A DNA stretch of 64,000 bases from positions 558,001 to 622,000 of the forward strand of contig OZ199840.1 in assembly GCA_964304625.1 (NCBI GenBank), given 5' to 3'. Positions within the stretch are counted from its first letter, which is position 1; each line of letters starts with the position of its first letter. This stretch comes from Kudoa neothunni (taxonomy: Eukaryota > Cnidaria). Below the pieces are notes generated by a model. The model worked only from the letters and a program-made list of their open reading frames with translations, was not told where the DNA came from and did not search any database. The translations under genes were made by a program, and so were the position numbers. Positions 12,897-23,820 of this stretch are shown one piece after another.

Positions 12897-14024
12897 AGCC
12901 ACGGCTTCAAAAAATCGAAAGTCGAGGGATTATCGTCTGGTTAGAAGAGATTAAGATTGTGCGATTCGTTCTATTCACCGTGGATTTTTGTAATCAATCT
13001 TAGGCAAAAATTTTTTATCAAAATTCAGAATTGCATTATTTTTTGGAGTAAACCATATTATTTTTTTTAAATATATCGGCTAAACTACAGTACTATAGTA
13101 TCTCTGTACGAACTTCGGGCGATGTCGTATACAAAATCGGAAATTAAGTCGTATCCTACAATTCGTCCTGTTAATTCATTTTTTTTCAAAAGTTTTTTCA
13201 TTTTTATCATAAAAAATTACATTAAGTAGTTAAATTCAGCTGAAAAAAATTAACCTATAAACTGGAAATAAATCTGAAGTCGAATACATTCGGATTCACG
13301 TGGAATCTCTAGGTTGTTGATAAATACATCAAAAAAATTATTATTTCTCTACAATTATAACAAATTCAAAGTCGTTAATTGTTAACTGAATTTTTTATTC
13401 GTATCTGTTGGTAATAAGTTTATATATGTTCAATTTTGCCACTTTGTATTTTAAAAACGGAATTTTCTTATTTATTCTATTCAAACCTAGAATAAAGATG
13501 ATTCAATTTAACTATTGCATTCCTTAATTTGGTTTTTAGTTTATAAATTTTTTTCAGTTATTTTATTAAGTTATATTTTTATTCATTAAATAACTAAAAA
13601 CAAAAATATTAAATAATTATTTTTAATTAAAATCAACTTTTAAGTAAAATAATCGTCACAAATCAAAAAATACAATTTTTAAGCATTTGTATTAAATCAC
13701 TTATGGATATGGGCAAATCAAATATTTAAGCTTTTGGCTAATATTTAATAAGCAAGTGATTCCACTTAATGGAATAAAAATGAATTGAGCTATTATAAAT
13801 TTATTATAGGCTTAAAAGATAATCTTTAAACTGTGATAAAGACCAAATTATTTAATTCAGTAGGAGTGCTAATAATAATTTGCCAAAGAACACACGATTC
13901 AAATCAAAGTTCAGCCATTTTTGACGTGATAATTATATTGGTTGTTCAAAAAATAATATTCTCCATCTTGCGGTGGCATCTGCAGATATAGTTATATAAT
14001 TTCACCAGTAATTCATACATTAGG
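12897..14024. other. Intergenic region with a GC-richer patch
   Basis: 12897-13010 is richer in G+C than the flanks and looked faintly tRNA-like, but it does not fold into a tRNA (see rejected items). The rest is AT-rich, with no exon or motif I can support. The 3' end of the PMP22/claudin-like gene follows. Confidence 0.4.
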
Positions 14025-15434
14025 TTATATAAATGTGATAGAAATGCCAAATAGTTTAACACCTATTCCAAACCAAACTGTGTAAAGTGAAGCACCATAT
14101 TTGCATGTACTGTCACCAAAGTGATGATAGAATAAATGATACGTCACATATAACACAACAATAAGTTGTAGTAACCCTATACGAAATAATTGGAAATTAT
14201 TGAAAAGCCATGTGTACATGAAAGTAAAGCAACCAAAGATGGTAGTGTAGTTGTCAGTTTATTGTATATTTTTATCATATAAAATATGTATGAGGCGATT
14301 GAAATAATAATCGCAAAAAATCCCACCGCATGAACTATTCTGTTTATAACGAGAATGTACTGGACTAAGAAAAAATTATGGAATATTTAGTGTTACGTGA
14401 TGCGAATTTACACATATTTGGAGGCATAACGGCGACAGTGAATTTAGGGGTGTAAAAAACTAAGTAAACAAATACAAATTAATAGAGAATTTACTGCAAA
14501 CTCAGTGACTTACTCACTCTCAACTCTAAAAATCCAAACATTAATTTAGATTACAATATAAAATCAGTACTCTCTATTTTCTTCGGTGGTCGAAACACTA
14601 AATAATAATAATATGTATAATATGAATCATTCATTATTTATTATATATATATATATCTATTAGAAAGTATTGTACTAAATTATTATTGCTAGTTAACACT
14701 TAGAGTGTACTTAGAATTATAAATAAGGATTTTATACATTTAAATAATAATAACAAAATTCATCTTACCAACCATACCATTTTTCTTATAATACGAAATC
14801 TGTTCTCATAATATTTATGTTGAATACAGATATTAAGCATGATTTTACAAAAAAACACATCGCACATTATCAGGAAGTTCATTTCTTTGATTAAATATAT
14901 TAAATAAAATATTACAGTATATTTGATTATCAAATTGATAATTCAATGTATTTTAAAAATAAAATTAATCAAAGGCTAATTGCATGACTAATTTGCTTAG
15001 GCTGAGTCTGAAAACAATATTTAAATATATTACGTAATAGAATAAAAGTTGAAAAACATAATAAAACTTTAAAATTCTATTTTACCTCCATTAATGGTAT
15101 ATTAAGTTGAATATAAAACTGTAAATAGATTAAATAATTGTATTTACATTCTCCACCATTATTAATTTAGGATAAAAAGTTGTGCAAAAGTGGTGCAACC
15201 CATGACACCAGAGACAACATTCCTCGAACAGCTTCCAAAAGTTCCTCTTGAGTAAACATATGGATATTGTTCGTATACCAAAAAGTTTTGACTAGCCATT
15301 CCCAGAAAGTAAACGATTTCGCCAACAAACACGATAGTGAAGCCAATAACTCCCCATACATTAAATCTTTTGAATATCTAAAAATTTAAACCCACTAGAA
15401 AGTTTCTTAGAAAAACTACTGTTACCGTAATCAT
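14025..15434 (-). CDS. PMP22/claudin-like four-span membrane protein
   Basis: The start is a three-codon first exon (MIT, 15434-15426) spliced over a 48-nt intron to IFKRFNVWGVIGFTIVFVGE, the first membrane span. An extracellular loop follows with YSRGTFGSC, which corresponds to the W-GLW-C signature of the claudin/PMP22/EMP superfamily with GTF for GLW. After an intron of about 0.8 kb come span 2 (RIVHAVGFFAIIISIASYIF), span 3 (LPSLVALLSWLLQLIVV, restored by a ~43-nt intron), a short loop (FGDSTCKYGAS) and span 4 (LYTVWFGIGVKLFGIS). Total length is near 170 residues, normal for the family. The exact donor of the long intron is not certain. In the two phase-compatible versions the second loop cysteine is lost, which would be odd for a junction claudin. 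An epithelial-membrane or clc-like branch is as likely as a true claudin. Confidence 0.55.
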
Positions 15435-16794
15435 GTCAACAAATATTCTAAGGCGTCTATGGGATAATACCTACTTCCCTTATAAGCACTAAGACAAATC
15501 CATCTCCATCATTAGTAAATAGATAGAAAAATTAGGTTTGGTATTATATTTTTATTTGAAACGTTAATTTTTCTATTTTTCAAAGATTTTTATACTTAAA
15601 AATTTATATTAAATTATTAAATCTGAAACGTGGTTCTATGTGCATAAGGTAACATTGGAGTATACAAATACATTAAAAATATGCCTTATCACTCCTTTTT
15701 TAACTATAGTTATTAACACTTTTAATATAAAATTAGTATATTACGTTTTTCCTAATTAAAAATCTCTTCTTTAAAATGACTTATCATCTATTATTTAGGT
15801 TAATTAACATATATTATAATTTATTATGATAACCTAGATGTGAGAACAATCCTCATGCGACACATTCATTAGTTATTTAAATTGGTTGTGATCTCTAATA
15901 TTTCAAAAAAATTAAGTTATGTATTGGGGCGATTTAAAGTTGGTTGATAAAAAAAATTTCAATATACACTTTCAAGCGATGCCTCGCAGGTTAAATGCGT
16001 CTACACTCTATAAATTATTATTTATGTGATTGGGCTTAAAAATCTTGTTTAATCATTATAATCGTATTATTTTTATGGTAAACATGTTTCCATAATCTGC
16101 TTATATATATTGATAGAAAGAAACTGTGTGTTTTTTATTTTCTTATAATTTTTGATAACCTTGTCTTAGTGTTATCCTCCTCTCACCTATTTGATTTAAT
16201 AGCTCTCGATTAAAAAGTACACTAAAAAGCTAATTTTATGAAATAAATAATTATTAAACCAAAAGTTTATCGCAGGGTGACTGTAATTATTGCAATAAAA
16301 ATCTTCCACGGTTCTATTGTTTAAAAAATACTGGGAGACGTAGTGTAATAGCTCTCCTTTCTACTAAAACTGATATATCAACGTTTATTAGATTATTCTA
16401 GGTAAATATTTACATACATACTTTTTATGAGGTTAATACCTTTTAATAAAAATCCTTACATTGGCTGGCGCATTAGAAGATATATCAACATTTTTATATT
16501 AATTTTGAAATTTCTATTATTTTAAACCAAAGTAAATTTATTTTTCTGTTATTTCATTGAATAAAAAAAATTTTTATTTTACACATTGCGGAAGGTCTTA
16601 CTAACACTTGTAGTTAATTTTTTGGTCATGATTTAATTCGATATTAATAATGGAGAAATAAATTTTTCGACAGTCGTTGTATTTGATGTATCATCATTCA
16701 TCAATCATTCATCATTCATCATTAAAGAATTAAAATTTATTTTTATTATATTTTTAAAATAAGAATTTCATCGGCTTTAGCATATATATTATTA
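15435..16794. other. AT-rich intergenic region
   Basis: No coding sequence is supported. A short tandem repeat of the unit CATCATT lies at about 16692-16723. Confidence 0.45.
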
Positions 16795-17101
16795 CAGTAG
16801 GCAAGCAATAATACGCACTAAAAACGCATGCGCATTTAAATTTTTGTTGTGTTTTCTTTATTTTTCAGCATGGGTATTATACCTTTTATTTAGTTAGAAT
16901 AACAAAAAACATTATTAAGATTATTTGGACGAAAAATATTCCCAATTTTCGTTTTAAATATTGCATTGGTATATATGCAGCATTGTATATGCCGCTCGGT
17001 GATGGTTGCTACGTTTATCTGCGCGTAATGTCAATAAAATCCAAATAAAATATAAAATTTCTTCCGGATAGCGAGATTTCCGGATAATCGAGGTTCGACT
17101 G
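16795..17101 (-). mobile_element. 307-bp Tigger/pogo-type MITE
   Basis: The element is bounded by TA on both sides. The right end, read inward, is CAGTCGAACCTCGATTATCC, the classic Tigger/pogo terminus, and the left end begins CAGTAGGCAAGC. About 80 bp inward from the right end matches the left end of the Tigger copy at 43850 (shared GAAGAAATTTTA...TTTATTTGGATTT...GACATTA...GATAAA). It is therefore an internally deleted member of the same family. Confidence 0.6.
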
Positions 17102-17674
17102 TATACATACAATTTTTAATTAAAATGAAAACCTTTCAAAATAATATCACTGTTATTTATTTAAACAAAATATAGTAATATTTTCTATTCTTTAATAGTT
17201 TAGCATATTAAAAATACTTTTAATATTTACAAAAATAACAAAAAATTCAGTAAATAAAATGGCGAAGATTGTTTAATTTAAAAAAATTGTTTAATTTAAT
17301 TAATAACCAACCAATACATGAAATGTACAACACTAAATGCAAGCTCCATTCTTATTACTACGTTTCTTGCAAATTACCTGCATAAAATAAGTTATATCGC
17401 ACGTTAAATCATAATCAGATTTAAACTTATACAGATAAACAGCGATTTCAAATTATGCATTAAAATTACACTTTTCGTTATTTTTTACAACAATTCTAAT
17501 TATTAACAATTTCAGCCTATATTGGAAGAAAAAATCTCCCGCAGACCGTACATTTAATTTTCTTCGAATTTACGCGCGCGCAGCCAGTTAACATAACGCT
17601 ACTATTTATCGCAGAGCACTAGAATTTTTGTTGAAAAATAGCAATACATTTTTATTCTAAAGGCAATTTGACAC
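17102..17674. other. AT-rich region upstream of MED10
   Basis: Mostly AT-rich. A GC-richer bit with alternating CG (about 17574-17600) lies 80 bp upstream of the MED10 start and may belong to its promoter or 5' leader. That is inference only. Confidence 0.35.
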
Positions 17675-18276
17675 ATGGAAGACGAATCGCACGAGAATAC
17701 AAATGATAGTGCCAATCGTACAAATAATGAGGGAAATCTTTCAATTTTAGTTGATCTTGTTCAAAAATGTGACCAAATAGGAAACAATTTGAACAATTTC
17801 AACATTCTGAATCAACACAGTTTCTATAATGATTTGTAAAATAGTTTAAACACAAACGTGATGGTTGATAGCTGTATAGAAATGAGTTTATTGAGATGTT
17901 AAGCAAAACTAATCAATCATTGGATGACTTTCCTGATACTGAAATTCCACTAGATGCGATCGAGTAGAATACTGTTAGTTCTACATGTCTGGATGATAGA
18001 TGTGATTTAGTTTTGTTGAAAACTATGGAAATCCTGATGAGTATATATCTCGACTGAACAAAAACACCAAGCTATTTCATGATACATTGAAAAAACAGGT
18101 TTTTGCTGCAAATGTATTTTTGGTTGATTTTTCCAACGAGTTTTGTTAATGACAGTTGTTAGCGTTTCGAAAACAATCTGTTACACGCACTGAGTGAGAC
18201 CAATCCAGATTTCCTATCAAAATACTTACACCATCATCAGGATAATAATAATAAAGACGAAGAAGGTGGAAGTTAA
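17675..18276 (+). CDS. MED10: Mediator complex subunit 10
   Basis: MED10 is a small conserved subunit of the Mediator middle module, which links gene-specific activators to RNA polymerase II. Four exons (17675-17835, 17880-17963, 18011-18098, 18163-18276) are joined over introns of 44, 47 and 64 nt in consistent phase, giving about 148 residues. Family features in order are an N-terminal polar tail, a first helix (ILVDLVQKCDQIGNNLNNF), LNEFIEMLSKTNQSLDDF, the hallmark IPLDAIDFVENYGNPDEYIS, which corresponds to VPLEVFEYID.GRNPQLYT in other animals, and the last helix with ENNLLHALSETNPDFLSKY, matching the LIQELS..FPE...Y end. The C-terminus is His/Asn/Asp-rich. No break is seen. The upstream ATG at 17675 is the first in frame and precedes a plausible N-terminus. 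Confidence 0.88.
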
Positions 18277-18514
18277 TCTCTACAATCAACCGAATAATAA
18301 TTATGCTATGGTTTTCATAATTGTGGTTGATCTATCTCAGCCTATCTTTTATTCCCTATAAAATTAAATATTTAGTGCACATTTGTAATATATGATTTTG
18401 ATAATGATTTATGCAGATTTGTTTCTCATTGAACAATACATAATGGTTGAATTTTAATCTTTTTTCGTGTAGCAATTCTGCTCAACCCGGACATTCCAAT
18501 TAATTCTAATTTAA

Positions 18515-19705
18515 CACTCATACTGAGTTTGGGGTCATTTTTGACTCAAAAATAAATAATATATTATAACATTAACAATTCGACGTAATAAATAAATTTA
18601 AATATTATTTTGGATATTAAGATCTTTCCAAGGTTTTCTAGAGGGATCCTGAATAGTGGTAGGCATAGCGTGGGCCGGAACTTGCTTCATAATGCTCCAT
18701 TCGGCCATTGGGAGTGATAGCAAGTTTACTATAGAATTCATCTGTTTGTGATTTAATTCCTCTCTAAGCTATTTTAAAAACGAGACTAATATTAATTCAT
18801 CCGTAAATGTAAAGTGTAAAGTTGCCATGTTTGTTATGCTCAAGTTTAATAACTGTTTACGTTGGACTTGCAATTAGAAACATGAATAATTATTAAAGAT
18901 GGCTAACAATATTTAGAAATTTTGAAGCAATAAAGCATATGAATTAACAGAAATATTCGGCGTCACACAACTTATGCAAACTAAAAAATAAATAAAATTA
19001 CTCCGCTACAAACTACCTGATTCAATAATGTATACAAAAATTTATTGAAAAATGAGCCATTTAATTAATTTATTTGTTTGAGAAAAATCAATTAAATATG
19101 TAATTCCTTCACAAGATGTTTAATTTTAACCAAAGCGGATACTGAAAAGAGAAAAATTGATAACAGGCGCCTTGTTTTTAATAAAGATTTTGTTGAAATG
19201 TATTTATTTGTACATATTAGCCCAACGCTGCTTGCCTTAATTACCACTATATCTGTGCAATACTCAAAAAATCAAATTTATATTTTTTATTCAATTTATA
19301 TTAATATTCAATTTTTTTATAATAATCCGTCCCCGCAAAAGTACAACTGTCCACCCCTGAACAAGAAGAGAATATAATGTTAGTATCATTGAGGAAATTT
19401 CAAATGAATACGACATTGATAACGTAGCCAACTAGAGTCAAATTTCGTGGAAATGAGATTTAACTATAAGGGATAAGACTTCCCATTTGCCTAAGAGAGC
19501 GTAATAACAAACGTTCAACTTGTCCTTAAATTGCATTAATCCTATGTTTCACTCTCATATACCGACATTTTGTGAAAATTGTATCAAAAATTATAACTAG
19601 ACTATTATATTTTACAAATTATATTATTTTTGTCGTTGTCGATGAAGTAATTTATTCGTAAAACTACTATTTCTATCCTGGGGTCAAAAACTACCCTAAA
19701 CTCAT
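18515..19705. mobile_element. Probable piggyBac-like remnant
   Basis: TTAA (18511-18514) is followed by CACTCATACTGAGTTTGGGG, and a TTAA at 19706-19709 is preceded by the inverted counterpart. Read inward this is ATGAGTTTAGGGTAG and then TTTTTGACCCC. The shared core GAGTTT-GGGT and the palindrome-like GGGGTC...GACTC/GACCCC agree with the other TTAA elements here. A GC-richer patch at 18650-18720 carries no recognisable domain. The ends do not align from the first base, so the call is moderate. Confidence 0.4.
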
Positions 19706-20251
19706 TTAAAGGTGCAAGCTGTCTATTATGTACGAGTGTAAATGAATAACTATCACTCCACTTTAACTCATATAAACTATTTAACATTTTCTCGTATAAA
19801 AAGGGTCCAATGAACCCTGCTCATGATTGTTTCATAGATTGCAGCACTCTCAGTATAGTAAGAAAGACAAAAATCCGTCCAACTGCTTACATATTTGTTT
19901 CATTATGTCCTTCTCATTTGGCATCCGATAGAATTAATAAGATTTCTTATTTCCGTACAAATAAACTACCTTGTATGCACATATGCACATACATACGCAC
20001 ATACATACGCACATACATATGTTCATCAAGGTTCACTGGATACTGTTGTGCAGTAATGCAGTATTTTAAACCTCATATTTAAGACATTACTAGGATTCGG
20101 CGCCAGAAATATTATTTAAATATTACCGGATTAGGATATTATTAAAATAATATCGAATTAAGCAGTACTTTAAACGCCAAGAAAAAAGTAGAAGCTGAAT
20201 TAATAAGCACATTCTCACATGAAAAATACGAGAGAATTAACCGAATCAAGT
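19706..20251. other. Intergenic region with ACAT microsatellite
   Basis: A degenerate tetranucleotide run (ACAT/GCAC units, about 19975-20020) lies here. The 90-codon ORF across it is produced by the microsatellite (repeated Thr-Tyr-Ile) and is not treated as a gene. Confidence 0.6.
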
Positions 20252-20938
20252 TTAACCACTAGAATTATCGTTATTTGAATTGTTCTCCTCTGGAATGTAA
20301 TGATAAGGATGATTGCGACGTCGTTTGTAAACAAATCCTATATCCATAGCGTATCTGTCGCATTCGATCGAATAGTGGTAGTCCAAATCCATCAATCTCA
20401 AATATTCATCTAATCCATGAAACATGACAAAGTAAACTAAATCACAATCATTAATCACACGAACGCTTGTACACAATCTCCCATACAATAGTGCACTGGG
20501 CAAGCGAACATGTAAACGGTGAATATCATCATGAGAATAAGACCAAACATGTGTCTTGGTTGATCGTAATAATTCAGAGCAAGATTTCTCACAAACAATG
20601 TCTCAGGATATATCTCATCATACACTAACCAGCCTTAGAACACAAACACCACAGGTGTAAATACATTTCCTAACTTGTAGGGGTGACAAATTTTTCCAAT
20701 CTCCTTTCAACATCTGAATACTTTCTGGAGGACGATTCTTGTACCGATATATCGGTGGAATTTTGTATAACATTTTTTCTTCTTCTGACGCTTTATTTTT
20801 CTCGGTCAGCTCTTTCAATATAACGTTGGTGTAATATCTCCTTCCACCAGTCACAATGCTGAATCGGTTAAGGTTTATTTGGGGGTGAGTTGATGGATGT
20901 GATTTCAATGAAATAAAGACTCTAATAGTGAGCACCAT
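20252..20938 (-). CDS. Cytochrome c oxidase subunit IV-like protein
   Basis: COX4 is a nuclear-encoded inner-membrane subunit of respiratory complex IV with one membrane span. The start at 20938 gives a basic hydroxylated presequence-like N-terminus. The segment IPPIYRYKNRPPESIQML KGDWKNLSPLQ matches the family's LP.IRF....PE...L..K.GDWK.LS block. A 31-nt intron then leads to WLVYDEIYPETLFVR and a single hydrophobic span, HMFGLILMMIFTVYMFACPV. A 63-nt intron follows and then a tail, DYHYSIECDRYAMDIGFVY, that diverges from the usual W-DYEKN C-terminus. About 195 residues are predicted against about 170 for the family. The matching block is good but the C-terminal half is weak, so another single-span respiratory subunit is possible. 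The two introns are inferred from phase. Confidence 0.55.
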
Positions 20939-21102
20939 GGAACAGAATAGTGGCTATCGACGGTTCGTCGAAAAATTTAAATGTCGGGGTAAACGCCTCG
21001 CTAATCTTCGATTGATTGCGCGACGGACCAGCTGGAAATTCATCCATTCTTTAAAATATTTCTTCTATTTTAATATTCAGATGTATTAATAACGAACAAT
21101 AG

Positions 21103-21490
21103 TTGTATCAAATTGTATATTTTGGTGCATGTGACTCTGAAATTACTGGTAATGCCAATGTAACATTTGATAATAGTCTTCAATTGTGACCAAATTAATT
21201 GTACACAATTTTATATTAAATAATAATTTATAGTAAAAAAGTTAAGTATATTTTTGGAATATTCAAAATTTTACACGGACTTTAAAACGCTTGTTAACTA
21301 TTATGTCACAATTACGGATGGTTCCGATGTGTGGGATATTAGTATTAGAGTTGATAAAACTGCTAATTATTCCATTCTCTCAGGCGGCAATGATTCTCAA
21401 TCTTTTTCTATCGCGAAACTTTTTCTTGAAAAATATTTTTGTCCCGCTTTTTCCGAAAGTATTGATTTTTTTAAGTTAAGCTGTTTATAA
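21103..21490 (+). CDS. Unrecognised protein, two 3' exons
   Basis: Two exons (21103-21175 and 21234-21490) join over a 58-nt intron in phase 1 and give YFGACDSEITGNANVTF - DNIKKLSIFLEYSKFYTDF - VTITDGSDVWDISIRVDKTA - LEKYFCPAFSESIDFFKLSC and a stop. The sequence reads like a folded cytosolic protein with an alternating strand-like middle. I cannot name the family. The 5' end is unresolved: an ATG at about 20980 (ATG TCG GGG) could be the first exon but its phase does not fit directly. The gene starts within about 150 bp of the COX4-like start on the other strand, so the two probably share a divergent promoter. Confidence 0.5.
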
Positions 21491-22097
21491 TTTTAAACTA
21501 GCTTCCTATCATATCAAAATTTGTATTTGATTAATATACACTTTTTTTAATTAAAACTAAAATGTAATGGATCAGATCTAACTTAGTTTATAGATGGACC
21601 CTAAAAATTAACATATTTAGTTCTTCATCCCTCCAAAAACAACATTAAGTGAAACTTGAGGTAATCTAGCGAAGCAATTAATCAATATTATACAAGGTTA
21701 AAGCAAAAACAGAGAGGAACACTATTACAAAAGAGAAAAGATTGGAATTATAACCATTCCGATTCTATTTGGGCAAAGATCAGGTTAAATGTTATTGTCT
21801 ATTTTTATATAAAAGGTCGTTTTTTATTATAAGTCATCTAAAAATAAACGAGATCGAGAATCCTGGTATTGATTTCGAAGTGAACCACACTGCTCAATTA
21901 TTTCATCATATCTATGTCAAATCAATGATTAGGATTTTCCGCGTCCCACCAGAACCACTCATTAAACGTCCAAAAATGTCCATGCCCCACCAAAATTCTT
22001 CCACATTGAGAAACACTGATCTAATAAAGGCAAGATATATATAATGAAAATATATTTGAGGGGGAATTAATAATACAATTTTTTGTAAAATTTAATA
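21491..22097. other. AT-rich intergenic region
   Basis: A 91-codon ORF at 21769-22044 (contains PPEPLIKRPKMSMPHQNSS) is the only longer frame. It shows no splice-consistent extension and no motif, and I do not call it a gene. Confidence 0.4.
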
Positions 22098-22553
22098 CAG
22101 TGAAACCTTGAACTTCGACCATAACCTGTTCTATAAGTGTATTCGAACCCTTAATAATTTTTTCCTTTGCAAATTAATGAAAATTGGTTTAATCCGTTAT
22201 CACGAATCAAATAAATGACTATTTTTATTTTTCATTATGAAAAAACAAGCGCCCCTGATGTTTATAAAATATAAAATATAACAAATAAATAAATTTTAAA
22301 TATAACAATTAAATATAATAAAAACGAAAACGAAATCTAGGAAAAATATTTGTCGGTTGTCATACGATAAAGTATAAAAGGTTCTCTTTCAATAACGGTC
22401 ACGCAATTTGAATTAGCGACTCTTCTACTAGAATTTCTTTTCTTCTCTATTCCTTACTCCAACTGGATTTATTATGAATGCTTTTTCTATATGTATTCGA
22501 ACTCAAAAGTGTTTCTGACTCAAAATTTTTGGTCTAACTCCGAGTTCGCACTG
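22098..22553. mobile_element. 456-bp Tigger/pogo-type MITE
   Basis: The element is flanked by TA on both sides. Left end CAGTGAAACCTTGAACTTCG and right end, read inward, CAGTGCGAACTCGGAGTTAG are imperfect 23-bp inverted repeats of the Tigger type. No coding sequence. The interior is AT-rich. Confidence 0.6.
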
Positions 22554-23820
22554 TATATTAGCAATAAATACCTTCTGTTAGCTAGGGGCGGCTAAAAAAT
22601 ATATTATAATTTATTTTATTTAGATATAAACAATTTCTTATAATGATTTGTGAGTGTCTATTTGTAACTGAAATAGTAAAGCAAAAACGATATTTCACTA
22701 TTTTGTATTTTTATTCAGTACTACTTTTGAATTTAAAATTTCCCTTAGATTTTAATAATCATCACATCTAAAAGGTTCAACCGAAAACTTATTTACTATT
22801 GGCAATCTACAATATTTATCTAGCACATTTAAAAAATACGGGGCATACAACGAAATGTTTTATCGCTAAATGTTCTCGTATCACCATAATTAAGCAACTG
22901 TGTTATTTGTATAATTTAACTGTTAGCAATGATCACTTTGTCAAATATACTACGTATAAGATAAGTGATGTAACCTCGTCATGAAAAACACTTTGTTTAA
23001 ATAAATTTCCCTGCGTTTATTACATTAGCAAAGAACCCAATCTAGGATTATAAAATGATTTTGTTAATCTCACTAATTAACCCCCTTGATCCGATGAGCT
23101 CCGGGAGTCCAAGATTGTTATATAACTGTTAATAAACATTTGTCTGCAACATGTAAATTCTATATTTAGGTGCGAAATAAATATAGTTGTCTATTGAAAA
23201 TATTTTCAAAGTTTTTTTATCAAGAAAAGGTTTAGAATCTCGTTTAAACCAAAAATTTAGGGTTTCATTAATTTTACATGAAATAATTAATAACGTCATA
23301 AATTTTGAACTTTTCTAATTATTTTGGAATTTTCAAGGACAATATAAGAGATTTTTTTTTGAATAAACAAAATATAAACGAGGATTGATAATTCCAGTTG
23401 GAAAATATTCTTAAAATGTAACGCGCACGCAAGCACTAATTACGTTAGTTACAACTTTGGTGACTTTTAGAAAGCCTTAAAATGACAACGATGATCGAAT
23501 TCCCTCTAAAATGATTAACTGATAGAATAATTTTAAATATAGATCATTATATTAGAGATTTAAAAAATGGCACTTAATGTGTGATTAAATATCGGAAACA
23601 TTCGCGTATCGCGCTAACTACGTGATTTCTTGATTTATACATTTCCACCTTACGTTCCATCATTTCTATATGTATAATTTCTAAGCAATATATTTTTTTA
23701 TTTAATCACATGCTCACGATTTGATAGCATTTGATCGTTAATCATAATTTTTCATTTTTTCATCCTTAAAACTTACTTTTCAAGGATAATTTCGCAGGAT
23801 ATTTTTTAGATTCAATAAAA
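22554..23820. other. Intergenic region upstream of the GTSF1-like gene
   Basis: AT-rich with no supported exon. The 61-codon ORF at 22799-22984 has no motif. The last ~150 bp should include the promoter of the GTSF1-like gene. Confidence 0.4.

Noticed and set aside
12897-13010. tRNA-like patch (TCGTCTGGTTAGAAGA ... GTGCGATTCG)
   Set aside because: The A-box-like and B-box-like parts are only ~14 nt apart, and no acceptor or anticodon stem can be drawn, so neither a tRNA nor a tRNA-derived SINE is supported.
14025-14219. Fatty-acid elongase (ELOVL) C-terminus
   Set aside because: The resemblance came from a frame running through an intron. With the ~43-nt intron removed the sequence is spans 3 and 4 of a four-span PMP22/claudin-like protein, and no HxxHH box is present.
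19810-20082. 90-codon plus-strand ORF as a gene
   Set aside because: Its repetitive Thr-Tyr-Ile part is translated ACAT microsatellite, and no exon-like extension exists.
20982-20990. ATG TCG GGG as the sure first exon of the plus-strand gene at 21103
   Set aside because: Its GT donor leaves phase 2 while the next traced exon needs phase 0, so the link is not supported without transcript data.
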